Positions 41,901 through 51,525 of a stretch of DNA of 64,000 nt are shown here, piece by piece. The translations under genes were made by a program, and so were the position numbers. Below the pieces are notes generated by a model that ran no database searches, was not told the origin of the DNA, and saw nothing but the letters and a program-made list of their open reading frames with translations. The stretch's first letter is position 1, and the number at the start of each line of letters is the position of its first letter. The stretch spans positions 155,601-219,600 of the forward strand of contig PAME01000001.1 of assembly GCA_002707155.1 (NCBI GenBank). Reading direction: 5' to 3'. The DNA is from Crocinitomicaceae bacterium (lineage in GTDB: Bacteria; Bacteroidota; Bacteroidia; Flavobacteriales_G; Salibacteraceae).

Positions 41901-42403
41901 TCTCTCTTATTGGAGTGTTTATGGGCTTGGTTATCTTCCGAATGGACTTCGTGGTTATTATGACTATGATTGGTATTATTTCGCTCGCCGGTATTGTGGT
42001 AAACAACGCCATAGTGCTCATTGACTATACCAATTTGGTAATGGAACGACGCCGTGAAGAGTTGGGTATGGTAGAGAAAGAAAAACTACCCGTTGCAGAG
42101 GTTATTCGATGCTTAATGGAAGGTGGAAAAACACGTTTGCGACCGGTTTTGCTTACGGCAATTACCACTATTTTGGGTCTGTTGCCGTTAGCGACGGGCA
42201 TGAACATTGACTTCTTTAAATTATTAGCCGATTGGAACCCTGATATTTATTTCGGAGGTGACAATGTAATGTTTTGGGGGCCTATGAGTTGGACAGTAAT
42301 CTTCGGATTGTCTTTCGCTACCTTCCTTACTTTGGTTATCGTTCCAGTAATGTACTATTTATTGATAAGGTTTAAATATAAGTTGGCTGGATTTAAAGGC
42401 TAG
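38951..42403 (+). CDS. RND efflux pump inner membrane transporter (AcrB family)
   Basis: 1150 aa, GMLVDNGIVVVENIYR, TRLRPVLLTAITTILGLLPLA. Confidence 0.96.
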   Translation: MGKEKIKGIMKEFSLSSASIKNRMTVYVITGIILIAGVSAYINMPRESFPEVVIPQIYVGTPYPGNSAADIEKLITRPLEKEIKSISGIDKMTSTSVQGYSTIFIEFDFSISPEEALRKVKDKVDIAKGNPDFPNDLPADPNVFEMNMSEMMPILNINLSGDYSVDQLKEYAEYLEDKIEMLPEITEVDVRGVTEKEMKVNVDLAKMEAMQISFNDIAGAIQQENITISGGDILNDDLRRTVRVVGDFKNASELEDVTVKQEKFDIVYLRDIAEVVFEEAEKTSYAREYKKPVVMVDVKKRAGENLINASESINKIIEEAKENVIPDDVTITATNDQSDVTRRMVSELENSIIFGMLLVILVLLFFLGLRNALFVGVAIPLSMFLSMFILGAVGVTLNMMVLFSLILALGMLVDNGIVVVENIYRLMDKEGMNPIDAAKYGVGEVAWPIIASTATTLAAFLPLAVWPGIMGEFMFWLPITLMTVLGSSLFVALVINPVLTSVLMKVEEKKTSAKRLAIIGISLIIMGFILRAIDSKSLGSLLIVGGILGFLNFYFLSPATKWFQGKILPNLEDRYNNFLGYTFRKKNPLWFFFGTIFFLFFSFIMLGVLPPKVIFFPLGQPQYVNIFIEAPIGTDIEQTNEITKELEIRINDYITKFDDASGNDIHGTENNFLVKSVIAQVGEGTSDPSQGPSMANTPHKARITVSFVEFQYRRGVMTSDVMEEIRKIVKGIPGIQVTVDKNNDGPPVGKPINIEITGDDYDELIAQAENIKGFINGKNIGGIEELKLDVEVGKPEYLIEVDRKKARRFNVSTYQVGSTLRTALFGQEVSTFKDGEDDYDIVVRLKDEYRYDADKLMNQRITFRDQTNGQIRQIPISSIATAKKTSTYSSVKRKNMNRMITITSNVLDGYNPNEVVAEIKESMDDYNLPEGNAISFTGEQEEQAKEMAFLGNALMIAVFLIFLIIVSQFNSMSTPIIIVGSVVFSLIGVFMGLVIFRMDFVVIMTMIGIISLAGIVVNNAIVLIDYTNLVMERRREELGMVEKEKLPVAEVIRCLMEGGKTRLRPVLLTAITTILGLLPLATGMNIDFFKLLADWNPDIYFGGDNVMFWGPMSWTVIFGLSFATFLTLVIVPVMYYLLIRFKYKLAGFKG

Positions 42404-42428
42404 GTTGATTAGATTGGTTGGATTGGTT

Positions 42429-42503
42429 AGTCATGCTGAAAGCTTAATTGAACACACGAATGCGTTTGTCGTTCGTGTAGTGAAATAGCTGTTCAGTATC
42501 TCA
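42429..42503. repeat. Palindromic intergenic repeat (family A-like, diverged)
   Basis: gtcatgctgaaagctt...agctgttcag with inner acacgaa...ttcgtgt arms. Confidence 0.5.
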
Positions 42504-42514
42504 CAAAAAACAGT

Positions 42515-42551
42515 AACCCCCGAATCGCAAAACTGATTCGAGGTTTTTTGT
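42515..42551 (+). terminator. Hairpin plus T tract
   Basis: cccgaatc-gcaaaact-gattcgagg followed by tttttt. Confidence 0.6.
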
Positions 42552-42751
42552 ATTGTTAGAAATTATCAGATTGATAAAACCGCTTTATCTCTTTATACCG
42601 TGTGCTATTTATTTGAGTAGCCTAACATTTAGCACTTCATCGTTTACTTTCCAACAGGAAAGCACATACGCATTAGCTTAGGAGCAGTAATTGAAAAATC
42701 TGAATACATTTTCAACCAATTAATTCTTCTGTCTAGCTTACTTTTGAAAAC

Positions 42752-43285
42752 ATGGAAAACTCAACTCTAATTGTCAAAACCGAATTCAACCCAAAAATCA
42801 AAACCTACTTTTTTGTTATTGGGGTGCTCATTGGGTTAATTCCTTTTCTCGGGTGGCCGTTCCTAATTTTATGGGTGTTTGGGCTTGGTCAATATTGGAC
42901 AAAAAAACAATACAACGCCCTTGATTGCCAATTAAATGAGGAAACTTTGCAGTTTAAAAAAGGAGTATTATTTACGGTTGAAAAGACCATTCCTTTAGAA
43001 AACATTCAAGATTTAACCTTTAAAGAAGGGCCAATTCTGCGCCTCTTCGGCCTGTCAATACTAGAAATTGAAACGGCTGGGGGGCAAGGCAATCGGACAG
43101 GAGGCGATCTTACTCTAATAGGAATAATTGAGGCAAAAGCATTTAGAGAAAAAGTGCTTGCGCAGCGGAAATTGCTAAAACAAAGTTCTGCAAATGAATC
43201 GATCACGCCAAAAGGAGATACTGCGATTTTAGAGGAGATTTCTCAGACATTAAAAAATATTGAGAAGAATTTGAAGAATTCGTAA
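42752..43285 (+). CDS. PH-domain (YdbT-like) membrane protein
   Basis: Two TM segments then LENIQDLTFKEGPILRLFGLSILEIETAG. Confidence 0.8.
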   Translation: MENSTLIVKTEFNPKIKTYFFVIGVLIGLIPFLGWPFLILWVFGLGQYWTKKQYNALDCQLNEETLQFKKGVLFTVEKTIPLENIQDLTFKEGPILRLFGLSILEIETAGGQGNRTGGDLTLIGIIEAKAFREKVLAQRKLLKQSSANESITPKGDTAILEEISQTLKNIEKNLKNS

Positions 43286-43527
43286 TTTATTACTCCAGAA
43301 GAAACTTGTGCCTAGAAATGAGTCAAGGTTTGCTAGATTCAAAACAAAGCCAATCCTAATTCTTAATTAATAGAACCCACGTCACTATTTCAGAACTCCT
43401 CTTAAGAGCGAATTAAAAACTCTGCGAACCTTTTTTGTGAACGCGAATTGCTATGTGTTATATATCACCCCGTAGGCGACCTCATTCCCATAATTTTGAA
43501 ATTATTAATCCCTTATCTTTCAATATT

Positions 43528-43737
43528 ATGAACGTAAATAATTCCATCAAACTCATTGCAGGAAGCTTTATACTTATTTCAGTTTTACTGGGCCATTTCA
43601 TAAGCGAATACTGGTTCTTATTTACCTTGTTTGTGTCAGTAAACCTCATTCAGTCTAGCTTTACAAAATGGTGTTTAATGGAAAATATCCTAAAAAAAGC
43701 GGGAGTTAAAGAAGGAGGAGATAGCTGCTCTATCTAA
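43528..43737 (+). CDS. DUF2892-type small membrane protein
   Basis: MNVNNSIKLIAGSFILISVLLGHF...FVSVNLIQSSFTKWCLMENILKKAGVK. Confidence 0.8.
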   Translation: MNVNNSIKLIAGSFILISVLLGHFISEYWFLFTLFVSVNLIQSSFTKWCLMENILKKAGVKEGGDSCSI

Positions 43738-43789
43738 CTTTACAGACTAAGATCTGCTGGATACAATAAGTTCGAAAACGTTAAAAGCA

Positions 43790-44668
43790 TTAATCCTTGT
43801 TCAGTACATTTAGCAAAACACCGCTCAGCACCAATGCAATACCCACAAACATTCCCCATTGATATTCTACACCAAAAATGAAAAAGTCAAAAGCCAAGGC
43901 ATAAAAAATACCCGTGTATTTCATACTTGTGATAATGGTGGCTTTATCAGCATGCAGAGCTTTAGTCATGTATACTTGACCAATTTGAGTAAATATGCCC
44001 ATTAAAACTATCGTGAGCCAATCTATTCCTTCAGGCCAAACCCAACTGTTAAAAGACAGCAGCAACATAATTGGAATTGCCACTAGCGGAAAATAAAAGA
44101 CAATAACTACTGGTTTATCGGTCTCTCTCAAAATCCGAATACAATTATAGGCTAATCCAGCAAAAATGGCTGACCCAAGTCCTGCGATTAGGTACTTCGA
44201 CTCCAACTCCGGATTGAACCCTTTTACTACTACAATACCTAAAATAGACAAGCCAAAGTATAGCCACCGTCTTGCCTTCATGGGCTCATTCAGCATTTTA
44301 ATGGCGAATATTGAAGTAAAAATGGGCGACAAATACTGCAAAATAGCGGCTGTAGAAATGGGTAAATTCTGAATAGTAAAAAAGTAGAGCGTGAGCGCAA
44401 TGGTTCCAAAAAAACCCCTTAAAATCAGAAACTTTTTATTGACTCCAAATGGCGAAATACCTGCTTTCAGAATTACCACCAAGCTCAAAATCAACGAAAC
44501 CATAGACCTAAACAGTACGATTTCGGTAGGTGGTAAGTGCACTAAATATTTGACACAAATTTGCATGAGTGAAAAGCCCAAAACCGAAACCAACATGTAT
44601 TTTATGCCTTTTGACATGGCCACAAAGGTGTATAATTCATTATGATCAGGAATTATTCGACTAAGCAC
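43790..44668 (-). CDS. EamA/DMT-family transporter
   Basis: Multi-TM DMT pattern. Confidence 0.85.
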   Translation of the reverse strand: MLSRIIPDHNELYTFVAMSKGIKYMLVSVLGFSLMQICVKYLVHLPPTEIVLFRSMVSLILSLVVILKAGISPFGVNKKFLILRGFFGTIALTLYFFTIQNLPISTAAILQYLSPIFTSIFAIKMLNEPMKARRWLYFGLSILGIVVVKGFNPELESKYLIAGLGSAIFAGLAYNCIRILRETDKPVVIVFYFPLVAIPIMLLLSFNSWVWPEGIDWLTIVLMGIFTQIGQVYMTKALHADKATIITSMKYTGIFYALAFDFFIFGVEYQWGMFVGIALVLSGVLLNVLNKD

Positions 44669-44726
44669 TCCTCCGGTCTTCCGATGGCTCTAACAGTTCG
44701 ATGTTAATTAATACATCTGTATTTAC

Positions 44727-44757
44727 TTGCTTAACGAATGTTAAGAAAGTAATTTTG
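44727..44757 (+). promoter_or_regulatory. Bacteroidota-type promoter with palindrome in the spacer
   Basis: TTG - N20 - TAATTTTG; spacer contains cttaac-gaat-gttaag. Confidence 0.55.
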
Positions 44758-44783
44758 TTTTTTAAACTTGTAAATAAATAATC

Positions 44784-45299
44784 ATGAAAAGAAAATTAAT
44801 GTTTGCAACACTAAGCTTAGCTGCATTAGCTACAGCATTTGTGTCTTGTACTAAAGATGAAGAAAAAGCAGAGCCAGTGGCTCCAGTAACTGTAAAATCT
44901 ACCATTAAGGGTAAGATTATGGTTAACACTAATTTACGCAATGATACTGCAGGTATCAGTAAAGCAGCAGAAACGTTCGACACTCCTGCATCTGGTCTTG
45001 CGGTTACTGCGCAAATTGATACTCGAGACTGGGTTTACAATGCAGTACCTAATGGTGGAACGAATGGTTTTGAATACGAAAAGAAAACGTATACAGCTAC
45101 AACTAGTGCAACTGGCGAATTCTCAATCGATGTTGATGTAATTGACAAAGGTGGTAACGTTGAGCTTTACTTTTCAGATTACTCAGCTTTACAGTTAACT
45201 GCTGATTCAGTTAATACTACAAAAGTATTCTCTGAGCCTATGAAGAGTGTTACTGCACTTCCAGGGCAAACTAAGTTTTATAACATTGAATTAAACTAA
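44784..45299 (+). CDS. Lipoprotein
   Basis: Signal peptide and lipobox TAFVSCTKDEE. Confidence 0.7.
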   Translation: MKRKLMFATLSLAALATAFVSCTKDEEKAEPVAPVTVKSTIKGKIMVNTNLRNDTAGISKAAETFDTPASGLAVTAQIDTRDWVYNAVPNGGTNGFEYEKKTYTATTSATGEFSIDVDVIDKGGNVELYFSDYSALQLTADSVNTTKVFSEPMKSVTALPGQTKFYNIELN

Positions 45300-45319
45300 A
45301 TTTTAGAAAGCAATAAATT

Positions 45320-46210
45320 ATGAAAAAGCAATTATTAATTGTGATGCTTTCTGGTTTAGTTGTTTCCGCATTTGGACAAGACACTGAAACGGCTCCTGCC
45401 GCTAAAAAGTCTTCTTCAAGTTCAGAACCAATGGTCAACAAGAAAGGTCACGTCATTCTGCCCGAGGCAGGTGATATAGGATTAGGTATGGATGCGATTC
45501 CATTTTTCCGTTATGCTGGAAACTTGATGAACGCAAATACTAACAATAGCCCAAATACTGGTTTTGCAAGAGTTCAAGAGTCTACAATTCAAAACACACT
45601 TTATGGCAAATATTACTTGAAAGATAATATGGCTATTAGAGCACGTTTGAGAATCGGATACACTACTAATACTACTAATGCTCAAGTGCGAGAAGATGGA
45701 ATCGGATTTAACGTACCGGATGCATTTGTTAGTGACGAGAGAACTCAGAAAATAAACCAAAATGCAGTTGGTGCAGGTGTTGAGTTTAGAAGAGGACACA
45801 ATCGTTTACAAGGATACTATGGTGGTGAAGCTATCGTAAGTTGGGGAAATACAAAAGACAGTATTTCTTATGGAAATGATTTGAGTCAGTCTAATGCAAC
45901 TCCTACAAGTACTAATTTTTTAGGATTGAACAACAATGCTAGAAGAGTACTTTCACGTGAAAGCAATCAAATATTTGGTTGGGGCGTCCGTGCTTTTGGA
46001 GGTGTTGAGTATTTCATTGCTCCAAAAATTTCTATCGGAGCTGAGTTCGGGTGGGGTCTTCAGGTTACAAACCGAAAAAACAACAAGACTACTTATGAAC
46101 GTTATACTTTAGAATATGAAGTGTACACTATTGAAGATGGTAACACAAGTACAATAAACTTGGATACCGATAACTTTGATGGTTCTATAAATGTATTTTT
46201 CCACTTCTAG
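45320..46210 (+). CDS. Outer membrane beta-barrel protein
   Basis: Signal peptide, alternating amphipathic strands, terminal aromatic residue (NVFFHF). Confidence 0.7.
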   Translation: MKKQLLIVMLSGLVVSAFGQDTETAPAAKKSSSSSEPMVNKKGHVILPEAGDIGLGMDAIPFFRYAGNLMNANTNNSPNTGFARVQESTIQNTLYGKYYLKDNMAIRARLRIGYTTNTTNAQVREDGIGFNVPDAFVSDERTQKINQNAVGAGVEFRRGHNRLQGYYGGEAIVSWGNTKDSISYGNDLSQSNATPTSTNFLGLNNNARRVLSRESNQIFGWGVRAFGGVEYFIAPKISIGAEFGWGLQVTNRKNNKTTYERYTLEYEVYTIEDGNTSTINLDTDNFDGSINVFFHF

Positions 46211-46232
46211 GAAGTAGAAAATAATTTTATTT

Positions 46233-46279
46233 AAAACCCCTTTTCGTTCTGATGCAAATCGGTATGGAAAGGGGTTTTT
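46233..46279 (+). terminator. Rho-independent terminator
   Basis: aaaacccctttt...aaaggggtttttttt. Confidence 0.75.
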
Positions 46280-47335
46280 TTATCGCTTCTCTCTATTAAA
46301 ATATACCTTGTAGAAGTACATATCCTTTTCGGCATCATAACCTCTTTCCAAAAATTTATCTCCTGAATGGGCATCGTTAAAGTTCATTTTGATTTGAATA
46401 TTCGTATCCAACTCTATAATGTTCTTAATCTTCCTTTTTTCCTTTTTTAAAGTGTCTTCTGCCACTTCAAAGCCATCAATAGTGTCAATTTGCCTAGACT
46501 CTTTGTAAACTTGCTGATAGTCCTCAAAACGATCTTTCATCTCCACCGGAGCATCACGAAACAACTCTTCTTTAAAGTCATCCATCGAAAATTGCTCTTG
46601 ATGCGAAATAGCATCAACCGATTTTGCCATAAACATGGCCTGATCTTTTGGGTTTCCCTCAGCTCGAACCACTTCTTTCGAAAAGTCTTTACACAAATTG
46701 ATTACATTTTTGGTCAGGTAAACATCGTTTTTGTCCTCCTCTAAGCCGAGAAAATCATCTTTCCAATATTGCGTATCATAGTTATTCTGATCCACCGTCA
46801 TAACTCGATAACCTGACTCTTTTTCCGTATTAAAAATCAGACACCCTTTGTCCAGCTTCTTAACATCAATCCCTTTTTCTAAATCTAACATTACAAAGTT
46901 TCCTTTATCTCTTGCTTTGATAAAGGTGTCTTTGTTTTCCGATTTAAAAACACCAATTACCTCAACCAATTCTCCTTCTAAAACAACGTCAGTGAACTTA
47001 GCAATATATACTTCACCAGACTTTATATGCGGATGCTCCGACTGATTATACAAATGCTTAAGCATGTTTACCGAATACAAATGAAACTTATCAGGATCTT
47101 CAAATATGGTCTTTGCATAGCTGAACATTTCGTTCATATTCAAGTCTACTTCATGCTTGAACTTGAATAAATCCTCCGATTTAAATGGCTTTAGAAAGTA
47201 TCGAAACAATACCTCCTCTAGTTCATCGTCTAAGTCATACACTCCCATTGATGGAGTGCAGCCTTCTTCTTTTGATTTGTTCCCTACTGCATGCACAGAA
47301 AGCATTTCTAGCTTCGCTTCTGATATTTCAATCAT
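46280..47335 (-). CDS. 37-kDa nucleoid-associated protein family
   Basis: Domain organisation and motifs (YFLKPFK, GCLIFNTEKESGYRVMTVD) typical of NdpA/YejK family. Confidence 0.75.
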   Translation of the reverse strand: MIEISEAKLEMLSVHAVGNKSKEEGCTPSMGVYDLDDELEEVLFRYFLKPFKSEDLFKFKHEVDLNMNEMFSYAKTIFEDPDKFHLYSVNMLKHLYNQSEHPHIKSGEVYIAKFTDVVLEGELVEVIGVFKSENKDTFIKARDKGNFVMLDLEKGIDVKKLDKGCLIFNTEKESGYRVMTVDQNNYDTQYWKDDFLGLEEDKNDVYLTKNVINLCKDFSKEVVRAEGNPKDQAMFMAKSVDAISHQEQFSMDDFKEELFRDAPVEMKDRFEDYQQVYKESRQIDTIDGFEVAEDTLKKEKRKIKNIIELDTNIQIKMNFNDAHSGDKFLERGYDAEKDMYFYKVYFNREKR

Positions 47336-47342
47336 TCTTTTT

Positions 47343-48902
47343 TTACTTTAAATTTTTTGCAATGGCCTCAGCCACTTTTTCTCCATCTATTGCCGCCGAA
47401 ACTATTCCACCAGCATAACCTCCGCCTTCGCCACTTGGGTATAACCCTTCACACTGTGGGTGTTGCAAAGTGTTATCATCTCTAGGGATTTTTACCGGTG
47501 ATGATGTCCTAGATTCTACGCCCAAAATTTGAGCTTCATTGGTGTAATACCCCTTCATTTTTTGATCAAATGCTTTGAATACTTTCCTCAATCGTTTGCC
47601 AATATGCTTTGGCAGCCATTCGTGCATTGGCGAGGATTGTAAACCCGGAATGTAAGAGCAATCATTGAGTTCTGGCGAAAGTTTTCCTTCTGTAAAATCA
47701 ACAATACGCTGCGCAGGTGCGGTTTGTGTTTTCCCACCTGCCATCCATGCAGCTTTTTCCAAGTATTTCTGAAACTCTAACCCAGCAAGAACTCCATGCT
47801 TTTCATATGCTTTTAAATCTTGTAATCCAATCTCTACCACAACTCCGGAATTTGCATAACGCGAATCCCGAGTAGAAGTACTCATTCCGTTTACAACCAA
47901 TTCTTGTTGGGCTGTTGCGGCAGGAACAATAAACCCACCTGGACACATGCAAAATGAATATACTCCGCGACCATTTATCTGTTCTACTGCCGAATAAGGT
48001 GCTGCGGGTAAATTTTTATCCCGTGGTCCATCGCAATGGTATTGAAGGTTGTCAATAATGGGCTGTGGATGCTCTACCCGAACGCCCATAGCAAAAGGTT
48101 TTGCTTCTAATTCAAGTCCTTTTGATTGCAATAAGTAAAAAATATCTCGTGCCGAATGACCGGTTGCTAAAACAACTGAAACCGCCTCAATATTGTTTCC
48201 GTTTTGATCAACTACACCGACTGCCTTACCTGACTTAATAATGATATCCTCTGCTCGTGTATCAAACCTTACTTCACCTCCAGACTCCAAAATAGTCCTT
48301 CGCATATTGGCGATAATCTTGGGTAACTTATTTGTTCCTATGTGTGGGTGGGCATCAATTTTTATGTCACCTTGGGCTCCATGTTCAATTAATATATCAA
48401 GCACCCTTTTCAGGTCTCCCCTCTTTTTACTTCTAGTATAGAGTTTTCCGTCAGAATAGGTCCCTGCTCCACCTTCTCCAAAACAATAATTGGAATCTGG
48501 ATTTACCAAGTGTTTTTTGTGCAATATGCCTAAGTCTTTTCTGCGGTTGGACACGTCCTTGCCGCGTTCAATTACTATTGGCTTAAAGCCCAATTCTATC
48601 AAGCGCAAAGCAGCGAATAAGCCTGCTGGACCACTACCAACTATTAATATTCGAGGCTTATCATTAACATTTTGATAGTTTCTTTTTTCTACAGTTTCAA
48701 CTACCGGTTCTTCATTTATAAAAACTCTACATTTCAAGCGGTACTTCACCTGTTTAGAGCGCGCATCAATTGACCTTCTAAGAATTTGAACATCCTGTAC
48801 TGCATCATTGGAAATTCCCAATTCTAAAGCACAATCCTCAATCAGTAAATCCTTATGTTGGGCCACTCGAGGTGGCACCGCTATTTCAATTTCTTTCTGC
48901 AA
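47343..48902 (-). CDS. FAD-dependent oxidoreductase (YhiN/dehydrogenase-like)
   Basis: Dinucleotide-binding ILIVGSGPAGLFAALRLIELG; CMCPGGFIVPA; GLYPSGEGGGYAGGIVSAAIDG. Confidence 0.88.
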   Translation of the reverse strand: MQKEIEIAVPPRVAQHKDLLIEDCALELGISNDAVQDVQILRRSIDARSKQVKYRLKCRVFINEEPVVETVEKRNYQNVNDKPRILIVGSGPAGLFAALRLIELGFKPIVIERGKDVSNRRKDLGILHKKHLVNPDSNYCFGEGGAGTYSDGKLYTRSKKRGDLKRVLDILIEHGAQGDIKIDAHPHIGTNKLPKIIANMRRTILESGGEVRFDTRAEDIIIKSGKAVGVVDQNGNNIEAVSVVLATGHSARDIFYLLQSKGLELEAKPFAMGVRVEHPQPIIDNLQYHCDGPRDKNLPAAPYSAVEQINGRGVYSFCMCPGGFIVPAATAQQELVVNGMSTSTRDSRYANSGVVVEIGLQDLKAYEKHGVLAGLEFQKYLEKAAWMAGGKTQTAPAQRIVDFTEGKLSPELNDCSYIPGLQSSPMHEWLPKHIGKRLRKVFKAFDQKMKGYYTNEAQILGVESRTSSPVKIPRDDNTLQHPQCEGLYPSGEGGGYAGGIVSAAIDGEKVAEAIAKNLK

Positions 48903-49087
48903 TACTTGGGGCTTTTAACAAAATTATATGGCTCTCGAAAATACATATTTACAACCTCAATTAGGTTAAACACACTGCTGTTTACAAGTCTATCGTCGAA
49001 ATAACCTTTTCCTAAAAAAGTGCGTTTAACTTAGTTGAATTAAGGTTGGTTATAATTGCGCATTAGTAAACAATCAAACTGAAAATT

Positions 49088-49351
49088 ATGGATGCAAATC
49101 AAAACAGCTCCTCTAACGTAAAGCTTAGGATTGTTTTCGGACTTTTTATTGGTTTAATAGCTGGTCTAATTGTCTATGAAGTAAGACAACACATTATAGC
49201 AATGGATCAACGAGAAAATTATGAAGCAGTTCGGAAAAAGCAATCTGAAGATCTAAAAGAAGTTTACCAAGAGAATTTAGAGCAAAAAAAGCCAAAGACC
49301 AAGAAGAAGTTAAAAAAGACACCACCAATAGCGATTCGCTATAACTATTAA
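49088..49351 (+). CDS. Hypothetical single-TM protein
   Basis: 87 aa, one TM segment, Lys-rich C-terminus. Confidence 0.55.
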   Translation: MDANQNSSSNVKLRIVFGLFIGLIAGLIVYEVRQHIIAMDQRENYEAVRKKQSEDLKEVYQENLEQKKPKTKKKLKKTPPIAIRYNY

Positions 49352-50304
49352 TGAAAAGAGCTATTTAAGGCCCCTTGTTTGTTTCCGGGCGCTTCCAACT
49401 CTAGCGTTACGTGCTCGATTCCTTTTTCCTCAAACAATTTTCGGATTTCAGTTTTTAGCCATTCACTTTTTTCCAAATCAAATTCTTGACTATAAAAAAC
49501 GTGCATACTGGCTATATTGAACTCTCCGTCTAAAGACCAAACGTGCAAATCATTTACTTCTTCTACTCCTTCTATTTTTAAAGCTGCACTCTGAATCTGC
49601 TGTACATCCACATCATTAGGAATTGCCTGTAAGAAGATGTGCATAATAGACTTTAAATTTTTTAACGCATTGAACAAAATGTAAGCGGCAATAAGCATTG
49701 AAAGTATTGGATCCAAAATATACCAATTGGTGAAGTAAATTACAATCGAAGCAACTAAAACAGCTCCCCAACCCATTACATCTTCCAGCAAATGCAACAT
49801 TACCGTGCGTTGATTCAAGGATTTAGACTTACTTTTTAATCGCAACACTGCCAAGCCATTCATTATTACGCCCAAAATTGCAAAGCCAATCATTCCCATG
49901 CCATTCACCTCTTGAGGAGCTAAAAGCCGTGGAATCGTTTGAGTTATAATAACCACAGAACCCGCAGTAAGTATTACCACATTCAACAATGCTGCTAGCG
50001 TAGACAACCGACGATAGCCATAACTAAATTGGTTGTCTCTTTTTTTATCCGATAATTTCTCAAAATAGTAAGCAGTGCCAATTGCTAAGGTATCTCCTAA
50101 GTCATGAATTGCATCCGACAAAATCGCAATGGAATTGGTCATTAAACCTCCAATCAATTCAATAATGGTAAACCCTAAATTTAGAAAAAAAGCAACTTTT
50201 AGGTTTTTAGTAATGGGATGTACATGCATTCCAGCATGATGGTGGAGGTCATGCTCGTGTTCTTGAGTGCAAGCTTCAGTCTGCTTATGAGAATGTTCTG
50301 CCAT
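49348..50304 (-). CDS. Cation diffusion facilitator transporter
   Basis: His-rich N-terminus; SDAIHDLGDTLAIG; CDF C-terminal VNDLHVWSLDGEFN. Internal ATG start preferred. Confidence 0.92.
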   Translation of the reverse strand: MAEHSHKQTEACTQEHEHDLHHHAGMHVHPITKNLKVAFFLNLGFTIIELIGGLMTNSIAILSDAIHDLGDTLAIGTAYYFEKLSDKKRDNQFSYGYRRLSTLAALLNVVILTAGSVVIITQTIPRLLAPQEVNGMGMIGFAILGVIMNGLAVLRLKSKSKSLNQRTVMLHLLEDVMGWGAVLVASIVIYFTNWYILDPILSMLIAAYILFNALKNLKSIMHIFLQAIPNDVDVQQIQSAALKIEGVEEVNDLHVWSLDGEFNIASMHVFYSQEFDLEKSEWLKTEIRKLFEEKGIEHVTLELEAPGNKQGALNSSFH

Positions 50305-50414
50305 TAAAGGCAAAGGTAGTTCGATTATTGCGTGAGATATCAAACTGTTTAACCCCAGTTAACAGTTTTGTAATATCAGAATTGTACTTTTAAAGTTTAG
50401 GAGTGTATCTGCTC

Positions 50415-51002
50415 ATGATTACGACAAAAAACACCTTGGAAGTTTCAACTCAAAACGACGAACAACTTATGCTCTCCATTACAAATGGAAATAAAAGGGC
50501 ATTTGATGTATTGTATGCTCGCTATGAAAAAAGAATGTTTTATTTCTTTTTTCGAAAGCTGAACAATAATCAAGAAAAAGCAGAAGATTTCTGACACGAT
50601 TTATTCTTGAAGATTATTGAGAAACCAGAAGCATTTGATACCTCAAAATCTTTTTCACCTTGGTTTTACAGTGTTGCACACAATATGGTGAAAAACGAAT
50701 ACAAGAAAATGGAGGTTCGCAAGATTATGGATACTGAAACGGACACCGCACATGTCGTAAACCATGAAATTGATCCCCTGCATATTACGGAGGAGCAATT
50801 ATTTAAACAGCGTTTATTTGAAGAATTGGGAAAAATAAATCAAGATTCAAGTACAGCGTTTATCATGAAATACCATGAAGGTTACAGCATTGAAGAAATT
50901 GCTGAAACGCTCAACATTAAGGAGGGAACTGTAAAGTCAAAATTGTTTTATGCAAAGCAGGTCCTTTTGGAAAAACTAGGGATGTTTAATCCAAAAAATT
51001 AA
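50415..51002 (+). pseudogene. ECF-type RNA polymerase sigma factor interrupted by in-frame TGA at 50592-50594
   Basis: Region 2 NKRAFDVLYARYEKRMFYFFFRKLNNNQEKAEDF-*-HDLFLKIIEKPEAFDTSKSFSPWFYSVAHNMVKNEYKK; region 4 YHEGYSIEEIAETLNIKEGTVKSKLFYAKQVL, all in one frame. Confidence 0.85.
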
Positions 51003-51006
51003 AGCA

Positions 51007-51459
51007 ATGGATAAGAATTTGGATCGATATTTTGAATTGGAAGAAAAGGTAATATCCAATACTATAAATAGTATTGAATTGGAAGAGTGGAAGACTTTAA
51101 ATAAGGGAATGATGAGTAACAGTAGAATTGAAGATACACTAAGAAACGATGACGTAAATGCGAGCCGCTTGCATGTAAAAATGAAATTAGATGCTGCTTT
51201 TGAGGAAAAATTTGGAAGCGACAATCAGTATAAAGACGTTCACCAAAACAACGTTATTCCCTTTCCTAACAAAATCGGCCAGTTATGGGCTCCTCCTGTA
51301 AATTGGGCCGCACTAGCTTCTGTTGCAGCTGTATTTGTGGTCTTCTTTATGCTTCGTCCAGGACCAAGTTTTGAAGGAAATACTGTTCTTCTTGCAGACT
51401 CTTCGCTGCATTACGGAACCGACACCACTATATTCAAGCCCGATTCCATTCTGTACTAG
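51007..51459 (+). CDS. Putative anti-sigma-factor-like single-TM protein
   Basis: Directly downstream of the sigma factor; central TM segment WAALASVAAVFVVFFML. Confidence 0.6.
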   Translation: MDKNLDRYFELEEKVISNTINSIELEEWKTLNKGMMSNSRIEDTLRNDDVNASRLHVKMKLDAAFEEKFGSDNQYKDVHQNNVIPFPNKIGQLWAPPVNWAALASVAAVFVVFFMLRPGPSFEGNTVLLADSSLHYGTDTTIFKPDSILY

Positions 51460-51473
51460 GCAATATCACAAAC

Positions 51474-51505
51474 AAAAAAGGCTTCGAAATTCGAAGCCTT
51501 TTTTA
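51474..51505. terminator. Bidirectional terminator
   Basis: aaaaaaggcttcgaa-attcgaagcctttttt between convergent genes. Confidence 0.85.
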
Positions 51506-51525
51506 TGTCTATTAACTTTAAAACC

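Noticed and set aside
50592-50594. Alternative genetic code with UGA as a sense codon
   Set aside because: UGA is used as the normal terminator elsewhere in the window (gmk and tilS end in TGA at their expected C-termini and overlap the next start), and two of the other internal stops are TAA.
50592-50640. Selenocysteine insertion at the sigma-factor UGA
   Set aside because: No convincing SECIS-like hairpin directly downstream and no reason for Sec in sigma region 2.
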